From Salvator merianae (lineage: Eukaryota > Chordata > Lepidosauria > Squamata > Teiidae), in the NCBI GenBank assembly GCA_003586115.2, contig QVOM02000112.1, forward strand, positions 44,641,487-44,705,486: a stretch of 64,000 nucleotides of DNA. The letters run 5' to 3'. Below, one piece after another: positions 33,109-44,656 of the stretch. The position numbers and the translations under genes are program-made. How positions within the stretch are numbered: the first letter of the stretch is position 1; each line of letters starts with the position of its first letter. The notes below the pieces were generated by a model. It made no database searches, was not told the DNA's origin, and saw nothing but the letters and a program-made list of their open reading frames with translations.

Positions 33109-34050
33109 AATTTATTTTATTTATGTATTTATTTGCGTATTTAGATTCTTCCCTTTAGTTGAAGGTCCCCGGATGGATCACAACAATAAAAAGATAAAAG
33201 CTACACAACAATGTAAATCATGCACTAAAGTATAACTCTCCCTCCCTGGAAGGAAGACACTCAGAGCAAGGTAAGCATCAAGGGCCTGGGTGAAGAGGTG
33301 TGTTTTAACCAGGCACTGAACATACAAAAATGGTGTCTGACTTACCTCCAAAGGAAGACTGTTCCAAAGTCTGGGGCCCCCCATAGAAAAGGCCCTCTTT
33401 CGTGTCACCACCTCTTGCACATCTGAAAAGGCATGACTACAAGAAGGCCTTCACCGTGTGATCTTAATAATTCAGCAGGTCTATATGGGAGGGGTCTTTC
33501 CTTCAGAAAACCACGGCCAAAGTCATTTAGGACTTTGTATCTTAATATGAACATCTTGAATTGGGCTCAGTAGCAAATAGGTAGCCAACACAAACCTTTC
33601 AGGACCAGCATGATGAGCATCAAGCTAGAAACTCCCCTCAGCCGCTGAGCTGCTCGCTTTCACAAACTCTAGCTTCCAAACTGTCTTCAAGAGTAGCCCC
33701 ATATAGCATAGATCCCTGTCCTTATTCAGGAAGGGCCAAAGCTGGCAAACAAATTGGAGGTGGATGTAGGGATTCTTGATTACCATTGCCACATGGATCT
33801 TAAATGACAGCAGTGAATCCACAAGCACCCCCAGATCATGCATCCATTTTTTCTGGGTCAAAACAATCCCAATCAGAATCAAATATACCTTAACTTCATG
33901 TACTCAAGATCCCATGATAACATAGTACCTCCATCTTGTCTGGACTCAGTTTCAATTTATTGATCTACATCCAGCCCATCACTGCTTCGAGGCAGCACCC
34001 AAACACCCGAACTTCCTCCCCGAGCCAGAAAGAATGGAACGACAGACTGA
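33109..34050 (-). pseudogene. L2-clade LINE, 3' part of the reverse transcriptase ORF
   Basis: On the minus strand, from high to low coordinate, one reads a NKLKLSPDKMEVL tract (about 33960-33920), then after a frameshift MHDLGVLVDSLLSFKIHVAM, a QFVCQLWPFLNK helix and GLLLKTVWKLEFVKA (33882-33625). Further on, in another frame, come RAFSMGGPRLWNSLPLEVSQ and LVKTHLFTQAL (33420-33260). This is the C-terminal order of L2-type LINE proteins, after the catalytic YADD box, which is not present because the copy is 5'-truncated. The 3' end is the ttattttatttatgtattta block at 33109-33140. Several frameshifts and stops make it inert. Confidence 0.85.
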
Positions 34051-35601
34051 CTGTGTCAACATAGGGGTCAGTGTTTGGCCATCACCTTTCCACATACTGA
34101 CCAAATACTCAGAATTTCAGGCCATGCACATGGTATGCAACTCCTCTTCTGAATCTATTTCCTATTACTGACTGGTGTGTATGGCCAAGGAACATTATAT
34201 CTGGATGTGAGTTCTGCCTGAACTCCGTTTATCCTAGATCAGAGTGGGATGATCCATTCTGGGATAAGCAACCTGTCTCATGCACCTCAGCATCTCCTCT
34301 AGTCCCAGCCCTGGCTACCTGCAAAGGCTGGCACCCAGACTTTGAAGGCCAGGAATGTTTATTCCCAGTCTTTGAAGCTTCCAGTCAGTTCCGTTTCAGC
34401 ATGCACCAACTTCCGGTGTCACTGTCGATATCACTTCCTTGAGTGCCTCTGGGAAAGGGCTCCCTGCTGTATTCTGGACTATAGGGCTGTGCATTCTCCA
34501 TGCCCTCATACTTTGGAATAGACACAGTAATAAGGTGGTATTTCTTATTATGGAGAGGTATCACAGAACTAGGATGGGACACCATTTTGGTGCACCTATC
34601 CTGATCTGTAGCTTTGTGCAATGTGGATAAAGCATACTGGAGAGAGTGCTCTGCTCTGACCCATGCTAATATGTGGATGGTAGGCTCCTGGATCCCTTGT
34701 TAATGGCCTAGGATGTTTGTTGAAGGTCCTCTCACCCCTGTGTTGGTTCCCAGAGATACCTCTCACCCCTGTATTGGCTCCCACAAGGGACTTTGTGTGG
34801 ATGGAGCAAAATATGGAGAAACTTTTAGAAATTCCAAATGATTTTACAAGAGAGGTGAGGCAGTAGCTCTGTTAGCATCCATCTGAAGAATGCATACTTC
34901 CACAGTTGGGCCTCAAATCTGAATTGGTGACATAAGAACAGAATTCAAAAATGTATCATTATATGCAGAGTCCTTATTTTTCTTATAAGCTGGAAAATAG
35001 AAATTCTTTTCACTTCATAAATATTTACAACTTCCTGTTGCTTGCTGAATGACAGAATATGTGTTTTATTGTGACTGGGAGTGGAACTGGCTATGATGGA
35101 TCTATGGTATAAATAAACAGGAAAGAAGGGATTTGTGGGGAAAGGACATTAAGTAATAGAGGGGAAAAAAAACACTGAGTATCTGGAAAACTACAAAATG
35201 GAAGATGTGAAGCTGGCATAGAAACAGAAATCTGAAATCATAGGAAGAACATAATTTCCCCTGGCAGGGCCCCATCTTCCTTCCTCCAGCTGCTGGTATG
35301 ATACATTAGGCAGTTCTAATTTTCTATGAATCTTCAAGCTGATTATGAAAAAAGGATGCCTCTAACCATGTTCAGAATGTCATGCTCAATTCATTGGGTA
35401 ATTACACTAAGCTTCTTATTTGCTTGTTTAAGAAGTCAGGCTTCCCAAACATGTTTCTTTCATTGTAAAACAGACCCTGAGTATTTCTTATCCTGCCTAC
35501 AAACAAAATGAGAATCTGAACCGTGTTGAAGGTTAGATGCAGCATTCAGGCAAGCTGAGCATCTATGTAAACAGAAACAAACACTAATGGAAGTTCACTA
35601 A
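34051..35601. other. unassigned non-coding stretch
   Basis: It includes P-like wording near 34560-34700 (an accattttggtgcacc block and catgctaatatgtggatgg) without clear ends. No gene is supported. Confidence 0.4.
34728..34785. repeat. 31-bp tandem duplication
   Basis: Two units starting cctctcacccctgt, 31 bp apart, with two base differences. Confidence 0.85.
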
Positions 35602-36054
35602 GGTCCTTTCTCTACTCATCTCTCTGTGGTCCGAACCAGCCAGGTCCGCTGGCATGGTCTAGAACAGTGATGTCTGCCCCAAAGTTTGTGTGATCTTTGG
35701 GGTCAGGCTCTGAGTGCTCCAAAGGGCTAGGGAAAACTTTTTTCTAACCTCAGAGTCATTAGGGAACCAATTTTGGAAATAGGTTCTCTGGTAATCTAGA
35801 AGACAAAGGTCTTCTGCAAGCCTCCATGTTCCAGACTAGGCCATGCTGGTCCACCGGTGGACCTTGATGTTGAGCTCTACCAATAATCCCAATCAGTGCT
35901 TCCCTGATTGGGATTAGGCTCTGTCCAGAAAAGATGGAGCATACCAGCAGAGCTGGCAGGGCTTCACAGATCCATGCTAACATATGGACCAATGAGACCC
36001 TGAAGAGTCTCTGCCATCCCTTGTTTTGGATCTAAGGTAAGTGCAAGAAGGCCC
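35602..36054. mobile_element. P1 family element (453 bp)
   Basis: Left end ggtcctttctctactcatc; right end ggtaagtgcaagaaggccc. Flanks are TAA and TAG, a near-match for a 3-bp duplication. The interior has an aatcccaatcagtgcttccc/tgattgggatt inverted motif and gtccaccggtggacc, a 15-bp region with a 14-bp palindromic core. Confidence 0.7.
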
Positions 36055-36439
36055 TAGAAGAAATATAAAAGTGAAGGAAGTCAGTGAGAAAGTCCACTTG
36101 CCAAGCCAATGAAAAAAATGATAAGGCAAACAGATAAGCAGACAAGTGATGGAAACACTCATGCAAGTTTGCCAATAGGGATGCCAAAGCAGTGGCAATC
36201 AAACTTTCTCCCTCTTTCTCTCTCTTTAAACAAACCCACTAATTACAGATAATGAAAGCAGGCGGTTGAAGCTTTTCAGTATTTGTGTAGTCCTCCTAAG
36301 AGAAAAAGTTATAAAATCTAGAATTAAAAGAACTTTGTACCTTTATAGTGGTACCTCATATTATCCATGAACCTTTGGGCATTGGTTCTTGAGTCCTGAG
36401 TGTCCGTGGTCGTCCCACTTCCAAAACAATCATTCAAAA
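36055..36439. other. unassigned non-coding stretch
   Basis: No supported gene or repeat; it may contain decayed L1 sequence continuing upstream of the next entry. Confidence 0.45.
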
Positions 36440-37104
36440 CTGACTTGAAATAAATGAAAGCATGTTTCAAATATGGCTGTCAGATATTAATATTACAAGG
36501 GAAAATGTAGGGCAAATAAATGAAGAAAATTAGTGATTTAAAGAATAATAGGGTACAAGAAATGGTTCTTAAAATATTCTATAGATGGTACAGGACACCA
36601 TCACAATTAGCACAAATGATACCCATGATGTCACCACAATGCTGGCATGGGTGTGGACAGGAAGGTATATATTTCCGCCTTTAGTGGGAATGTGATATTA
36701 TAAAATTGTTTTGGAGAGTTATTCAAATAAAATTAATGATATTTTAAATTTAAATTTGAATTTATCACCTGAACTAGTTTTATTTTTGTTTTTTTAAAGT
36801 GACATCAGGGAGAATAAGGGAGGAAAACCAGTATTTATTTGCTCAAATGATACTTGCAGCACAATCAACAATTGTATTGGAATGGAGGGTAAGTACTAAA
36901 TGGACATTAGGTAACTGGTATAGGTATTTGATGGAACAATATAGATTTGATAAAATGCAGGAAATAAGATTTGAAAGTCAAGGTATGAAATTGCTTTCTA
37001 AAACAGAGGACAAATGGAAAGATTTATTGTATTTTTCAACAAGACCCCAAGCACCGGATGAAATAAGAGAAGAAATAATAAGACTAACTCTTTGGTCCAG
37101 CTAA
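36440..37104 (+). pseudogene. L1 LINE ORF2 C-terminal fragment
   Basis: One frame (with codon starts in register from 36541 to 37104) gives KNNRVQEMVLKIFYRWYRTP, then SQLAQM, then CWHGCGQEGIYF, a stop at the position of the first tryptophan of the usual WW pair, then WECDIIKLFW. It goes on to the final 101-codon open stretch ending LYFSTRPQAPDEIREEIIRL. The pattern WYxTP, CWxxC, (W)WxC, FW is the C-terminal region of vertebrate L1 ORF2. The frame is broken by several stops and the endonuclease and reverse transcriptase domains are missing (5' truncation). Confidence 0.85.
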
Positions 37105-37354
37105 AACGAAAGAGAAAGAAGATGGAAGAAGTAATGTAAGATTGTCAATCAGTGTGCATAAGGGGTAGTTTGGTAGTGTGGGGGTGGGGTAGTAGTTATT
37201 GCTCTTTGATGGTTTGGTTGTTTCTTTTTCAATATATATTGTTTTCTGGGGAGACACTATATATTTTATTTTTTTGTTGCTATAATTTGTTATAATTTGT
37301 CTTTTCTTTTTGTTAATATAAATAAAAAACATAAAAAAAATAATAAAAAAAAAA
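37105..37354 (+). mobile_element. L1 3' UTR and A-rich tail
   Basis: After the ORF2 stop comes a G-rich then T-rich untranslated segment, and a tail of about 40 bp, ataaataaaaaacataaaa and further A-runs (37315-37354), as expected for the 3' end of a plus-strand L1. Confidence 0.75.
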
Positions 37355-37453
37355 GTGAGCAACCACCACCAGTCTTCCCATAGACAACTGTTCCTCCCAT
37401 GATACTTCTGGGAGAACGGACAAAACATAAGAGCATAAGAAATGTCCTGCTAC

Positions 37454-37653
37454 TAGTGACGGCTCATCACTTTAAGAATGGGTGTTCTTAAAGAATGGGT
37501 CACTGGAAGGAGAGATCGCTGGCCATGAAAACATGCCCCTCCCTGGGCAAGTCTTGCAGTGGCCTGCTGTGGCAAAAGGGACACCCCGCGGCCAGTGATC
37601 TCCCCTTCCAATGATATGCAAACACCTATTCTTAAAGTGACGAGCCATCATTG
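37454..37653. mobile_element. H3 hAT-like MITE (200 bp)
   Basis: The left end tagtgacggctcatcacttt and the complement of the right end (caatgatggctcgtcacttt) form an inverted repeat of about 30 bp, both continuing to aagaatRggtgt. The flanks cctgctac (37446-37453 and 37654-37661) are a perfect 8-bp duplication. The centre holds a ggccagtgatctcc/agagatcgctggcc inverted pair, so the whole element folds back on itself. It is a relative of the copy at 4.23 kb. Confidence 0.9.
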
Positions 37654-37661
37654 CCTGCTAC

Positions 37662-39018
37662 TTTGCACCAGTGGCCCAACTAGTCTAGGATCAAGTTTAA
37701 AGAAACCAATGAAGAGTGCCTTGCATAGGGCCAGCTGGCTTGGGTTTGTCAGGAATGGGGTAACCGCAGGCTGGGTGTTTCACGATAGAAGCAGGTTTAA
37801 AATTGTTTTATCATGTACTCTGGGATGTGTTTTAGGAGAAAAGGTACTCAAGGGATCCATTACCTGCTTCTAGAAACCTTCATGGTAGTGATGGCATACC
37901 TTTTTCAACCTTATTCCATGTGGCTGCTTCCACTGTGTTAATAGAGTACAGCCAGGCAGCGTGGTTTCAAAGAACAAAGGATGCTGAGATATAGCTTTTC
38001 AATGGGCAGAATAACCCAATCTCAAAGCTCTTTCCTCCTGCCCATGTTTTTTGTTCAGTGTTTGGAGACTGTGTTCTATAGGAGGCTGTATGTCATCCTC
38101 CCTTGGTTTTTGAAATCATTCTAGCCAGCTGTACTCTATGAACAAAATTATAGTAGCCATGTAATACTGGAAGAAATAGATCACCACTGCCGCAAGTGTT
38201 GGTGAAAGCTGGCAACTTCTCCCTCATAAAATTGTCCCATGCAGAAAGGTTCAGCAATTTTGACCCCGTTTCTATTGCAATAGCTGCTTGGGGCTGGGGT
38301 GATAGTGTCTGGCTGGCAGCCACATCATTTGAGACTCCAAAGCATGGGAGTTTCAGCCCAAATATGACCTGAACTCATATTCTTTAGCTTCACTCAGCTC
38401 GTAAACAAGCTCAGCAAGTTGGCCTTGTTTGTTGCAAGTTGGTTTGTGAAGAGCCGGGTTAGGCAGACCTTTGATTCTGTTCTTACAGTAGCAACAAGTT
38501 GCATAGGGAAGCTCAGAAGCAGACCCTGCTCATTGTCTCTGGCAGCTGGCATCATCCTCGTTGGTGAGAGGAGATGAGCATGCCAAAAGTGAGAAAAACA
38601 TGTGTGTAATTAGGAGACCAACAGATGAGTAGATGGAGGAATGAGTCAGCCAGGTATTAGATATGAAGGCAGCAGGACAGGAAAATGGATAGGAAGACAG
38701 GACAGTGGGGTAAGCAAGGAAGGGAAACAAAGAGGAGGTAATGGGATGGACAAGCAAGTGGGAAAGGGGGATAAGCAGGATGATATTAAGTAGATGGACA
38801 AATGGACAGAAAAGATGATGAATGGACTACCGCTGGGAAATGTGAGTGTGGGAAGGTGAAGGGACAAATAATAAAGGAGAAGAAATGAATGGGGATGTAG
38901 TCTCCCCCTCCATAAGCAATGGCATGTTGCAATATTAGGTCTGGGATGCTATGGGCACATATGGAATTCTGAGTTAGTGTGATGGGCAATAATTGCCAAA
39001 TGATTCCTGAAGATCACA
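37662..39018. other. unassigned stretch with a purine-rich segment
   Basis: About 38560-38890 is strongly purine-biased on the plus strand (gga/gaa words), which creates three overlapping proline/serine-rich ORFs on the minus strand. These are compositional and not genes. Confidence 0.5.
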
Positions 39019-39020
39019 AA

Positions 39021-39084
<64 letters not shown>

Positions 39085-39085
39085 A
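39019..39085. repeat. (AAAG)n microsatellite
   Basis: About 17 perfect tetranucleotide units. Confidence 0.97.
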
Positions 39086-39704
39086 GTCTGAATAAACACA
39101 AAGAATTAGTCTGTTGTTTTTTGTTGTTTCTGTTCTTTTACATGGGTCGGTTTCCTACTCTCCCAAAATACTTTGTTCAAGCAAGCATCTCTCATCAGCA
39201 TTAGAAGTCACTAACAGATGGCACTGTGATAATTATCTGAACTGGCTTGGAAGTCAAACCAATTTGAGGACTGAGGGCAGTTCAGCTCCTGGACTGGTTC
39301 ACTTTGACTACCAGGGCACATGAATTCAGTGTTCTCTGGTGCTGAAAGAGCTGCTGCAAGAGATTTGTTTTTCAAAGCCTTTGCCTTAATTCCAATATTG
39401 CCAGGCTCCCTTATAGACCAAAGCTAGCTGATGTGAAGTAGTTTGGAAGGGAGCAATCAATCCCCTGCACACCCTCCACAGAAGATTTTTCCCACTATGT
39501 CAAACTGTATATCACATATGTCTCCAGGGACAGAACAAATATATTAATCAATTAAAACAAAAATTAGACTTAACCTTCTCAATGTCACAACATTAAAATT
39601 TGGATCCTTAGATTGAATCTTCATGATTTGTGCAAGACATACCCTACCAAAACCTCTAACACATTCATCTTTATCAGTATTGGTAAAAAAACAGGAACAC
39701 ACAC
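39086..39704. other. unassigned non-coding stretch
   Basis: No supported gene or repeat. Confidence 0.5.
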
Positions 39705-39707
39705 ACT

Positions 39708-40152
39708 GGGTGTTTTCAAACTTACAAGAGTAGAATGTTCAAATTAGCATGGTTCAGGGCTGCTGGGTTCAGGTATGGAGAGGAGTGTTTGCATCTGTCA
39801 GTGCTGGAACACTCCATAAGCCAACCAGTGCTGGAAGCAGTGCGAATGGGAACACACTAGTGAGGTAGCTGGGCCCATACTTGGGTCCAAAATGGCCTCC
39901 AGGGTCCAGACCACAAGGTCCAAACCAGATGCAAACTGTCTGACTGCGCCTGTGCAGCCCCACTGACCCCACCCTGCTGCCATTCCAAACCTGGAAGTGG
40001 TGCAAACACACCTTTCCTGACCTGCACCTGATCATGCAGGTCAGGTCGGAGATTACAATTTAGTTAACCACTGCTGGGGCTGTTTGCAAGTGTGAATGCT
40101 GCATTTCAGAGAGCATCCTGGAACGTTCCTCTCACTAAATACGAACACACCC
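39708..40152. mobile_element. P4 element (445 bp)
   Basis: Left end gggtgttttcaaacttac; the complement of the right end is gggtgtgttcgtatttag. Both sides are flanked by ACT (39705-39707 and 40153-40155), a 3-bp target duplication. The right-end block cctggaacgttcctctcact also appears at 9.5 kb. The interior is moderately GC-rich with overlapping antisense ORFs of no identifiable family. Confidence 0.8.
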
Positions 40153-40155
40153 ACT

Positions 40156-41612
40156 GTGATTTGCAGAGAGCACTGCCATTTTGTTGCCCACTTGCTTCTA
40201 AACCCTACAGCCAAAATAAGTATGGTATTGGAGGGATTTTCCTATTATTCATACTGCGTACAAAAGACACATCTATAATTTTACTTGCCTTGGATGCAAA
40301 GTTACCCCACCTGTCCTGATATAGGTTAAATATGACTTTGCTGGCTATGGGTTATATTAATAGTCAGTCTAGATTTTCTGAGAAAAAGTCTAGGCGGATA
40401 TAAGGCAGATATACAGATGCCTAACATACATTCTATGGGTTTTTGTTTTTTATTAGAGTTTCTTGAACATGACAGTGGAAACAGCTTTGCTTCTGTTCTC
40501 AAACAAAAAGGAAAACATTCCCCTCATCTACTGTAACATTTAACCTTATTTGTTTTTTGTTTTTTTCATTCTGAAAATGTCAGTGTCGTTCTCTAATGGC
40601 CTTGAATGTGGCACAGCAGAATACTGAATTTCAGGCTTGAGGAATAGGTTTTTCAGTATTGGCTATTTAACTGCTCCTGTAAAAGTTGGAATGGAGAGAA
40701 TGAAACAAATAATATGTATAGACACCAGAAGGAGCCAAAACAGTTCAGTGTGAAGTTCTACACTATCCAGCGGTCAATAAATCTTTCTACGTATCTGCAG
40801 GGGAGAATTAATCCTAGGCAGACGTCTTGGAATGTACCTCATTTCAATTCAATTAGAATGGGTGGAAAATCATGCTTGCTCTAAGTAGCCGAAACAAATT
40901 CAATCTAAACTATGTGCTAATGGGGGGGGGGGAGTGTCTGCTTAAAAATAAAAACAAAACAAATAAATCCCTATTGTATCTTGTTTTATGGAAAGGAATG
41001 AAAGATAGCGATAATAGCCTTTATCAGTTAAGTATCATACAATCCTTATGAGGATAAAGAAGATTTCCCTAAAAAAAGTATTTAAAACATAGGAAAGATG
41101 TGGCAGGTTTCAAGACTTGTTCCTTTGCCTTTAAGATTTTATATGCTGTGATGTGGATTTGTCATGGTTGTCTTGAACTTGCAGCTATGTAGTAAATGAA
41201 CCAGTGCAATATGAGGCCTTCAGCTGACAACCCAGACTGATGGTCCAGAATAGCACTGCAAGAGATGCCTGTGTTAGCTCAATATTTAGGCTGCTTCTTA
41301 CCAATCTTGTCCTGGCCCACATTAGTATTTGGATGAAAAACTGCCTGTGAACATCAAGTGCTCTAAACTAACCTGGAAAGTTTAAAAAAGAATATCCCTG
41401 AAGAAGTTAAGGTAAATTACTTCCTGTTGCCAAAAACACTGTGTTCACTTATATCAAAACAGGAGGCCCAGGATGTGCCACAGAGGTTACAAGCTTGTGG
41501 TTCATGTGTCTAGTGCCTTCAGCTTTTGACATCCTCAAGGTTTCCGTCCATGCAGCTTTCACAAAGGACCAAAAATGGAGCTGGAAGTCAATTGTTTTTG
41601 GTCTGCTACAAT
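40156..41612. other. unassigned non-coding stretch
   Basis: AT-rich with a G-run at 40922-40932. No gene is supported. Confidence 0.5.
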
Positions 41613-41950
41613 ATAGGGTGATTCAAAAAGATGGACCCAATTTCAAAGTAGTATATTTCATGATGGCAACATGTTACAATTACACAAAAACTTACAAATG
41701 ATTTAATAAGTTATCAAGTTTTACTAACTGTATTATAAATGCTCTATGTGCCATCCACCTGCTGTATGCATAATATTGAGACAGTAGTTGAATTTGTCTA
41801 AAATGCCTCTCAAAGTGTGCTTGTGTTGTGAGGTCATCATCTTGTAAATGACTGAGGCCAGGGGCTCTTTCTGTGCTGGGAGAGGGTTTCAAATGATTAC
41901 CATCAGAGATGCATCTCCCAGCAAAATATGAAAGTGAAACCATCACCAAC
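41613..41950 (-). pseudogene. possible Tc1/mariner-like transposon 3' end
   Basis: tatagggtgattcaaaaag at 41612-41630 resembles a mariner-type inverted terminus next to TA. An 85-codon frame on the minus strand (41949-41692) runs toward that terminus and ends SRWMAHRAFIIQLVKLDNLL, a layout like the C-terminus of mariner-type transposases, which ends just before the terminal repeat. The catalytic DDE/D region and the opposite end are missing; the P2 insertion begins 30 bp beyond. Assignment rests on end sequence and geometry only. Confidence 0.35.
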
Positions 41951-41980
41951 TGGATTCCCTACAAGTGGCATCCTGCCATT

Positions 41981-42160
41981 GGCCCTTTCTGCACTTGGCC
42001 TTATTGCAGATTATATCCTGGAATAAGGACCTGCCATCCACATGCTAGTGCACACTATAAAAGGTCTTGCCCAGGGCCTACCATAGTCTGCACTAGCATG
42101 CAGATGGCAGGTTTCTATTCTGAGATATAATCTGGAATAAGTCCAAGTGCAGAAAGGCCC
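41981..42160. mobile_element. P2 palindromic MITE (180 bp)
   Basis: Left end ggccctttctgcacttgg, right end ccaagtgcagaaaggccc. Inside, agattatatcctggaataag and ctattctgagatataatctg are inverted copies, as are catccacatgctagtgca and tgcactagcatgcagatgg, so the whole unit folds into one long hairpin. Flanks are ATT and TAT, so the target duplication is imperfect. Confidence 0.85.
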
Positions 42161-42164
42161 TATA

Positions 42165-43165
42165 TCTAGGCATCTGTTCTAGTAGTTATCCATGAATTTG
42201 TTTAACCTTTTCTTAAAGCTATCCAAACTAGTAGCTATCACCATTTCCTCAGGTAAAAAAAAACCAAACGAAATCCATAGAGCCATGACCTGTTGCATGA
42301 AAAATTACTTGTCTTTATCAGTCCTAACTTTCCTGCCTAACATCTTCATAGAGTGACCCCTGATTCTAGTATTATATGACAGAGGGAAGATTTTATAAAA
42401 AATCATACATGGGGTGGAAAAGGTGGATAGAGGAAAGATTTTTCTCTATCCACCTTTTCCACCCCATGCATGATTCAATCAGATCCTTTCTTAAACACCA
42501 TATTTCAAGACCTAGACACTCCAGCCTGATCTCATAGTGAAAGTATTCTAACCCCCTGATCATTCAGGTTGTCCTTTTTATACCTTTTTCCGGTTCCACA
42601 ATATCCTCTCTGAGATGTAGGGAACAGAATTGTACATAATATTTCACATGTGGCATCACAATGGAATTATTTTCTGTTCACTTCCTAGCATTGAATTTGC
42701 TTTTTTCATTGCTGCTGCACACAGTGAAAGTTCAGATCCTATCACATTATAAATGTAATTGAGTTTTTTAGCCCCCATGTGTATCACTTTGCAACTTTAC
42801 TAAGACTGAAACTCATTTGCTACTTGGTCACCCAATACTAAGAGGTCTTTCTGGAGCCTTTCATAATAACTTTCTATTTTCATTACCCTGAATAATTTGA
42901 TATCATCAGCAAACTTTGCTATCTCACTGCTTATCTCTAGATCATTTATAAACAAATTAAAAAGCACAAGTCCCTGCAACTTGGAGGACCCCAATTTTAT
43001 ATCTCTCAATTTTGAAAATTGTCCATTTATTACTACTCTCTGTTTCCTGTCCTTTAGTCACTTACCAATCCAGGGTAGAACCTTCCCTTTTGAGTTTATT
43101 CAAGATCCTTTGATGAGGGACCTTGTCAAAAGCCTTCAAAAAGTCTAGATAGACAACGTCAACTT
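42165..43165 (-). pseudogene. CR1 LINE fragment: reverse transcriptase palm and 3' region
   Basis: On the minus strand, starting near 43165, one reads DVVYLDFLKAFDKVPHQRIL (reverse-transcriptase palm motif A region), then after frameshifts QRVVINGQF, LGSSKLQGLVLFNLFINDLE and KFADDIKLFR, which contains the FADD catalytic box, then ERLQKDLLVLGDQVANEF (43009-42800). Order and wording are those of CR1-type ORF2. The 3' untranslated part extends to about 42165 and contains an inverted duplication at 42401-42475. The copy is 5'-truncated and broken by stops and frameshifts. Confidence 0.9.
42401..42475. repeat. 32-bp inverted duplication inside CR1
   Basis: Arms 42401-42432 and 42444-42475 are complementary in 31 of 32 positions, with an 11-base loop. 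The right-hand arm reads in the orientation expected for CR1; the left arm is the inverted extra copy. Confidence 0.92.
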
Positions 43166-43702
43166 TGTTTTAATATACAGGTTTTATTCTGTGATGCACT
43201 GAAAATTGACTTGAATGTTTTATTATAGAGGGATATGCAGATTTTAAAATCAAGTAAATAGTAAAAATGAACCTTACTTTTTCTTCCACCTTTTCTGTGA
43301 GCCGATGGCTACAGTAGGGTATTTCATAATATGCAAATGGTATAAAACAAAGAATAAGCTTTCAGAGTCCTCAGTTCATTCTGTTTGCTATTTTGTTATA
43401 TTTTTACAGTTTTAATGCTTACAGTAGATTTTGTCAAAGTGACAAATTTCTTCAGTTTCCAGCATGTGTTGGATATGTTGTCACTCAATAGCAATACCAG
43501 GAATAAACACAACTGTGAAGAATTTTGTATCTACAAGGGTAAAGGCAAAAGCATAATGCATTTGCGACTACATTTGCAATTCTGGTAATAATTTCATGTT
43601 TATATGTTAGAAATGGTTTTTAAATGTTCTTTAAAAATATTCCTGAAGAACATAAAGATGATCTTTCTATTTCAACACATCCACTGTACATCTGGCTATA
43701 GA
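43166..43702. other. unassigned non-coding stretch
   Basis: No supported gene or repeat. Confidence 0.5.
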
Positions 43703-43777
<75 letters not shown>

Positions 43778-43784
43778 TTCTTTA
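43703..43784. repeat. (CTTT)n microsatellite
   Basis: About 20 units, followed by related pyrimidine-rich tracts (tctctcactctctctctccc and a ccttccttcctt run to about 43832). Phenylalanine/serine ORFs here are repeat translations. Confidence 0.97.
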
Positions 43785-43832
43785 TTTCTCTCACTCTCTC
43801 TCTCCCTTCCAACCTCCTTCCTTCCTTCCTTC

Positions 43833-44470
43833 CATGCACACATAGACTCACACACAATGACAGATAGAAGGATAGAGAGTGCAAAATGTACCAAGACTAG
43901 ATCTATAGATTTCAGAAAGTTTCCAGTGTATTCCACTTTGCAATAAGTGCTTTTAGCACTGCAGCCTACATCCTTCAAATAAGAAAATGGAAGTCTTTCT
44001 AATGGGCTTGTTATTTAATATATTACCAAAGACATTAGATGCTACATACCAATTACCTTATACTTAGGAAAATAGAAAGTGTCATTGGACAGCTGATTCA
44101 TTTCCCAGCAAATTCTTCCATGGTTAATTTCCTGTCAGAAAATGACTGATTATACCGCATTGCCCACCCAAGCTAGAAAGCATACTGCAATAACATTGGG
44201 GTTTCCTGTAATCTTTGCAAAACGTCTCTCTCTTTTTTTTAGATGTAGGAGCTTCACAAATTTCATCAACTTGAAGAAATCTTATTTTGTTCCATTTAAA
44301 AGCTGTTTCAAAATGGTGGTACCAATTTACCCTCAGTTTCTTCTTTCAGATCTACACAGGCTTCTCACCAATCAGGTGCTGCCAGTATCCAAAACTAGCT
44401 AACGTGTTGTGGCTTTAAGGGCAGAATCCACATGGTCATGAGAGACTGGGCTTGGTGCCTCTGGGGACTG
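43833..44470. other. unassigned non-coding stretch
   Basis: No supported gene or repeat. Confidence 0.5.
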
Positions 44471-44473
44471 AAA

Positions 44474-44653
44474 GGCCCTTTCTGGACTTGGATTTATTCC
44501 AGATTATATCTCAGAATAGGGACCTGTCATCTGCATGCTAGTGCAGACTATGGTAGGCCCTGGGTAAGACGTTTCATAGTTTGCACTAACATGTGGATAG
44601 CAGGTCCCTATTCTGGGATACAATCCACAATAAGGTCAAGTGCAGAAAGGGCC
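44474..44653. mobile_element. P2 palindromic MITE (180 bp) with AAA duplication
   Basis: Left end ggccctttctggacttgg, right end caagtgcagaaagggcc, flanked by AAA on both sides (44471-44473 and 44654-44656). The internal inverted pairs are the same as in the copy at 41.98 kb. Confidence 0.9.
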
Positions 44654-44656
44654 AAA

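Noticed and set aside
38530..38989. Three overlapping proline/serine/leucine-rich ORFs, minus strand
   Set aside because: Produced by a purine-biased plus strand; no codon-level signal or domain.
43604..43978. Overlapping ORFs rich in FLSF and KERK
   Set aside because: Both strands of the (CTTT)n repeat read as protein.
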